The notes under the pieces are model-generated. The model did not search any database, was not told the DNA's origin, and saw only the letters and a list, made by a program, of their open reading frames with translations. The translations under genes and the position numbers were made by a program. A DNA stretch of 64,000 nt from Paenibacillus_G elgii_A. Its GTDB lineage: Bacteria; Bacillota; Bacilli; Paenibacillales; NBRC-103111. Where the stretch lies: the NCBI GenBank assembly GCA_042219835.1, contig JBHJMN010000003.1, positions 1 to 64,000 on the forward strand. Reading direction: 5' to 3'. Below are positions 60,901-64,000 of the stretch, in pieces (the stretch's first letter is position 1; every line of letters begins with the position of its first letter).

Positions 60901-63900
60901 CGGCGAACCGTCACCTGTTATTGGTCGATATGCACCATATTGTGTCCGACGGCGTTTCCTTGCGCACGTTCTTGGATGAGCTTGCCCGTTTGTACAACGG
61001 GGAAGAGCTGGCTCCTTTACGGATTCAGTATAAAGATTATGCCGTTTGGCAGCAGGAGAGAATGCAGTCGGAGGAATGGAGCAAGCAGAAGCAGTATTGG
61101 CTGCAAGCGTTCCAAGGCGAAATTCCGACGCTGGATCTTAAGACGGATTACCCAAGACCTGCGGTGCAAAGCTTTGCCGGAGATAAGATCAGCTTTGCTG
61201 CGGGTTCTTCGGTCAGCGAAGGTTTGCAGAAGTTGGCTTCGCGTTCGGGCTCCACCTTATATATGGTGTTGCTGGCGGCTTACACGGCGCTGCTCCATAA
61301 ATATACCGGCCAGGAGGATATGGTCGTCGGCACGCCGGTGGCGGGCCGGCACCACGCTGATCTGGAGCCGATCATGGGTATGTTTGTCAATACGCTTGCT
61401 TTGCGGAATTATCCGTCCGGAAACAAGACCTTCCTGGATTATGTGGGAGAGGTCAAAGAGCAAGCACTTGGTGCATTTGATCACCCTGACTATCCGTTTG
61501 AAGAGCTCGTGAACAAGCTGAATGTAAGAAGGGATATGAGCCGCAACCCGCTGTTCGATACGATGTTCGAGCTGAGGAATGCAGAGCCTGAAGGCACGGC
61601 TTTCCGTGATGTGCATTTCTCCGGATACCCGGTGGACAGCGCGATTGCCAAGTTTGACCTCACGCTCGAGGCTGACTTCGATGAGAGAGGGCTTACATTT
61701 ACGCTGGAGTATGCGACAGCCCTCTATAGCCGGGAGACGGCGGAACGGCTTGCCCGTCATTTTCTGCGGGTGCTGGAAGCGGTCGTGCAGCGTCCGGACA
61801 CGAAGCTGGCCGACATTGAAATCGTGACGGGTGACGAGAAGGCTGAGCTGCTTGAAGTATTTTGCGGAGACGGCGGCAAGGGGCAGGAGCATCTGCTGGC
61901 GACACCGTTCCACGTGTACTTTGAGAAGCAGGCGGCAGCCGTGCCGGAGCGGGTAGCAGTAGTGGCAGGCGATGCGCAGTTGACCTACCGTGAGCTGAAT
62001 GAACGGGCGAATCGGCTGGCACGCACCTTGCAGACAGCAGGTATTGGCCGGGAGTCCATCGTCGGCATATTGGCCGATCGTTCCGTGAACCTACTTGTCG
62101 CCGTATTAGGCGTATGGAAAGCCGGGGGCGCTTATGTGCCGCTTGACCCGGATTATCCGTCGGAGCGCATCGGATTTATGCTCCAGGACAGCGGGGCCAC
62201 CGTACTGCTCACCCAAACACAGCTTAAGAAGCGCGCTCAGGAATGGCTGGCCGGAGGGGCCAAGCTGCAAATGGTGCTCTGTCTGGATGAGGAAGCGTCC
62301 TATGACGCCGATGCGTCGGATCTGCCGAATCAAAACGTGCCGCAAGACTTGGCTTATGTCATCTATACGTCCGGGACAACGGGGCGGCCGAAAGGCGTCA
62401 TGATCGAGCACGGCAGTTATATCAATACGACTATCGCAAACCGCCGTGATTATCGGCTGGACCAGTTTCCGGTGCGGCTCTTGCAATTGGTGAGCTTTTC
62501 CTTCGACGTGTTCGTGGGCGACATTGCGCGGGCGCTGTATAACGGCGGTCTGATGGTGATCGTGCCGAAGGAGGACCGGATCGATCCGCTGCGGCTGTAC
62601 GGATGGATTCGCGATTACGGCATCACCGTGTTTGAATCGACGCCTGCGCTCATCGTGCCGTTGATGGAGCATATCGCCAGCCAATCGCTGGACATCTCGT
62701 CCTTGCAGCTCTTAATCACAAGCTCCGATAGCTGCAGCGTGACGGACTACCGGCGCCTGCAGGAGCGCTACGGATCGCACGTGCGGATCGTTAACTCATA
62801 CGGCGTTACGGAGGCGGCTATCGATTCCAGCTACTATGACGAACCGCTGGAGAAGCTTCCGGAGGCAGGGAATGTGCCAATCGGGAAAGCTTTGCTGAAT
62901 GCCCGCTTTTATATCGTGGACGCGGCCTTGCAGCCGGTTCCTATTGGCGTAGCCGGGGAACTGCTCATTGGCGGTCCCGGGGTCGCACGGGGGTATAAGA
63001 ACCGTCCGGAGCTGAACGAGGAGAAGTTTATCGCCAGCCCCTTCATTGAAGGCGAGCGCTTGTACCGCACAGGTGATTTGGCGCGCTGGATGGCGGACGG
63101 GAACGTCGACTTTATCGGGAGAATGGACCACCAGGTGAAAATTCGCGGCTACCGGATCGAGCTGGGCGAGATCGAAACCGCCATTCTGCAGTTCGCAGGA
63201 GTCAAGCAGGCGGTTGTGGTTGACCGGACGGACGAACGCGGGCAGAAGTATTTGTGCGGCTATGCGGCGGCAACCGAGCCGCTGGATATCGCGGAGCTGC
63301 AGGCGCACTTGCAGCAAAGCTTGCCTTCACATATGGCGCCGGCGCAGCTCGTCGTGCTGGAGAAGCTCCCGCTGACGCCGAACGGGAAGGTGGACCGCAA
63401 AGCGCTGCCTGAGCCGAAAGGCGGGCTGCTGCACCCCGGTGCGGACTACGAGGCTCCGCGCACAGAGGCGGAACGCACGCTCGCCTCGATTTGGCAAGCG
63501 GTGCTTGGCGTGCCGGCTGTCGGCATCCGGGATAACTACTTTGAGCTGGGCGGCGATTCCATCAAGTCGCTTCAAGTATCGTCCAGATTGTACCAACGCG
63601 GATACAAACTGGAGATCAAAGATTTATTCCAAAACCCGACGATCGGCGGGTTGAGTCCCTATGTGCAGCGGATTACGCGGATCGCCGACCAAGGAGAATC
63701 GATTGGAGCCGTGGAGCTGACACCGGTAAAACGGTGGTTCTTTGAGCAGCAATACGCGGACCCTCACCATCACAACCAGGCTGTTCTGCTTTATCGCGAG
63801 CAGGGATTCCAGGAAGACGCGGTTCGCCGCAGTATTGGCCGGCTTGTGGAGCATCATGATGCCCTCCGCATCGTGATCCGTGACTCTGAGGACGGGCCGC

Positions 63901-64000
63901 CGTTAGCCTGGAACCGCAGCACCCGCGAAGGCGACCTGTACAGCTTCGACTTATACGACATGAACGGTGAAGTTGACCTTGCCTCTGCTATAGAAGCGAA
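57963..64000 (+). CDS. Nonribosomal peptide synthetase 2, N-terminal part (runs off the window)
   Basis: At least 2012 residues; ATG 57963 follows AGGGGGATC. Residues 1-about 240 (MKKLRAFWSGKFDAEDT...) look like the C-terminal lobe of a condensation domain (SPMALFILLLTGVKCLLYKY) without any HHxxxDG motif. Then A5 about 250-760 (DVWHFSLVD, Ser code), T5 (Ser 810, LGGHSL), C6 865-1290 (MHHIVSDG), A6 1315-1815 (DVGEISSID, the ornithine/diaminobutyrate class, closest to Dab), T6 (Ser ~1866, GGDS), and the start of an E domain from about 1908 (TPVKRWFFEQQYADPHHHN). Together with C5 of NRPS1, module 5 is split over two proteins. Later modules and the thioesterase lie beyond the window. Confidence 0.93.
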   Translation, partial: MKKLRAFWSGKFDAEDTISVIPYSSTHKMRETDSQNEGSPLRVWSGQLPEQVSQRLIAISKDSPMALFILLLTGVKCLLYKYTNEEKVIAAIPAVRTSDAPLMNEIILIKQELNGADAFKSLIGQVHATVSESIVHQNIALQTMSGAIHLQVEPDGSPLFHTVISFDALHTRHHPGSIVSDIELAFERNDDGILLHIHYRDDRYDQQMLELLSVHLVRIYSLALFQPELAIDSIDIMSDEEKSLILQSFNNTSAEYPRERTIHELFEEQAQRTPERTAVLFKDERLTYRELNERANRLARTLRAEGVGADVPVAIMVDRSLEMIVGIYAILKAGGAYVPIDPEYPAERIRYIAEDSGARLLLTQSRFLDCVPAKLEGRVLDLNEAAVYAEDATNLPLGAGPRDMAYVIYTSGSTGKPKGAAIEHHSVLNRILWMHERYPIGEADVILQKTTFTFDVSVWELFWWAMVGSSVCLLTPGGEKNPELMLQAISRYGVTTMHFVPAMLHAFLDYAEQQPKPTVAEQTSSLRHVFASGEALPPQHVARFQEAIGRVNRTRLINLYGPTEATVDVSYFDCEPDESYAVIPIGKPVNNTRLYILKEGTEQLQPVGVAGELCIAGVQVARGYLNRPELTAEKFTADPFAAGERMYRTGDLARWLPDGNIEYLGRIDHQVKIRGYRIELGELETELLRIDPVQEAVVVACDDGQGQKLLCAYFVASQELTAGELREALSKELPSYMLPTYFVQVERMPLTASGKIDRKALPAPEASVRSGEVYVAPRTQTEEQLMRIWQDVLRLEKVGVKDNFFDIGGHSLRAATLAARIHKEMNKQLELREVFEAMTVEQLARTIESKETKVLVNIPNVPDSDYYPVSSAQKRLYVLSNLEGGELGYNMSGVVIAEGPLQPDRLEDAFRKLIARHESLRTSFHLVDGEPVQHVQREAAFALERLGSDGKDVETLFHQFVRPFDLTAAPLLRARLFTQSANRHLLLVDMHHIVSDGVSLRTFLDELARLYNGEELAPLRIQYKDYAVWQQERMQSEEWSKQKQYWLQAFQGEIPTLDLKTDYPRPAVQSFAGDKISFAAGSSVSEGLQKLASRSGSTLYMVLLAAYTALLHKYTGQEDMVVGTPVAGRHHADLEPIMGMFVNTLALRNYPSGNKTFLDYVGEVKEQALGAFDHPDYPFEELVNKLNVRRDMSRNPLFDTMFELRNAEPEGTAFRDVHFSGYPVDSAIAKFDLTLEADFDERGLTFTLEYATALYSRETAERLARHFLRVLEAVVQRPDTKLADIEIVTGDEKAELLEVFCGDGGKGQEHLLATPFHVYFEKQAAAVPERVAVVAGDAQLTYRELNERANRLARTLQTAGIGRESIVGILADRSVNLLVAVLGVWKAGGAYVPLDPDYPSERIGFMLQDSGATVLLTQTQLKKRAQEWLAGGAKLQMVLCLDEEASYDADASDLPNQNVPQDLAYVIYTSGTTGRPKGVMIEHGSYINTTIANRRDYRLDQFPVRLLQLVSFSFDVFVGDIARALYNGGLMVIVPKEDRIDPLRLYGWIRDYGITVFESTPALIVPLMEHIASQSLDISSLQLLITSSDSCSVTDYRRLQERYGSHVRIVNSYGVTEAAIDSSYYDEPLEKLPEAGNVPIGKALLNARFYIVDAALQPVPIGVAGELLIGGPGVARGYKNRPELNEEKFIASPFIEGERLYRTGDLARWMADGNVDFIGRMDHQVKIRGYRIELGEIETAILQFAGVKQAVVVDRTDERGQKYLCGYAAATEPLDIAELQAHLQQSLPSHMAPAQLVVLEKLPLTPNGKVDRKALPEPKGGLLHPGADYEAPRTEAERTLASIWQAVLGVPAVGIRDNYFELGGDSIKSLQVSSRLYQRGYKLEIKDLFQNPTIGGLSPYVQRITRIADQGESIGAVELTPVKRWFFEQQYADPHHHNQAVLLYREQGFQEDAVRRSIGRLVEHHDALRIVIRDSEDGPPLAWNRSTREGDLYSFDLYDMNGEVDLASAIEA

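Noticed and set aside
1..64000. CRISPR arrays, tRNA or rRNA genes and insertion sequences
   Set aside because: I looked for regular direct repeats, tRNA-like cloverleaf ends and transposase frames, and saw none.

Overview
The window looks like the chromosome of a GC-rich, spore-forming Firmicute, most likely Paenibacillus or a close relative. The housekeeping blocks resemble Bacillus subtilis (cvpA/yshB ... mutS2 ... yshE; an alaR-alaT pair; a Spo0E-like phosphatase). Shine-Dalgarno sequences are strong, TTG and GTG starts are common, and a lipopeptide-type NRPS system fills the last third.

Region by region. 1-9.7 kb: a truncated coiled-coil gene and cvpA; an accessory patch (CuA-like lipoprotein, a MocR-type regulator divergent from a LysE exporter, a holin-like membrane protein); mutS2; pspA behind a sigma-W-type promoter; a DUF350 gene; a 27-residue membrane peptide; a zinc-ribbon protein. 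9.7-15.6 kb: an MFS transporter, cysK, a small GNAT-like protein behind a palindromic promoter, alaR-alaT, a Spo0E-family phosphatase and a lipoprotein. 15.6-26.1 kb: a cobalamin riboswitch and terminator in front of btuF-btuC-btuD-cobT-cobU-cbiB-cobS-(cobD::cobQ fusion)-pduO. These genes would take up B12 or its precursors, attach aminopropanol phosphate and the lower ligand, and adenosylate the product. 26.1-33.3 kb: an RluD-like pseudouridine synthase, YdcF, an ArsC/Spx-like protein, a site-2 protease, a gutted aminotransferase, and a sugar-dehydrogenase operon whose AraC regulator is frameshifted.

33.3-34.1 kb is a gene graveyard (AraC and EamA fragments). It marks the edge of an NRPS island that runs off the window: a cytochrome P450 on the minus strand, then two ABC exporters and two giant NRPS genes on the plus strand. 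NRPS1 (about 6070 aa) reads Cstarter-A-T-E-C-A-T-E-C-A-T-E-C-A-T-C. NRPS2 (incomplete) reads C-remnant-A-T-C-A-T-E. Pocket residues suggest acyl-D-(allo)Ile/Val-D-Ser-D-aromatic-Thr-Ser-D-Dab/Orn-..., an N-acylated peptide with several hydroxyl side chains that could close a depsipeptide ring. The exporters, and perhaps the P450, probably serve this product.

Main points of interest are the NRPS product and its split fifth module, a near-identical A-domain pair, an epimerase with an altered HHxxxDG motif, a repeat hairpin that separates the cbiB Shine-Dalgarno sequence from its start codon, and the CobD-CobQ fusion. All calls rest on reading motifs, gene order and sequence signals; no database search was run.
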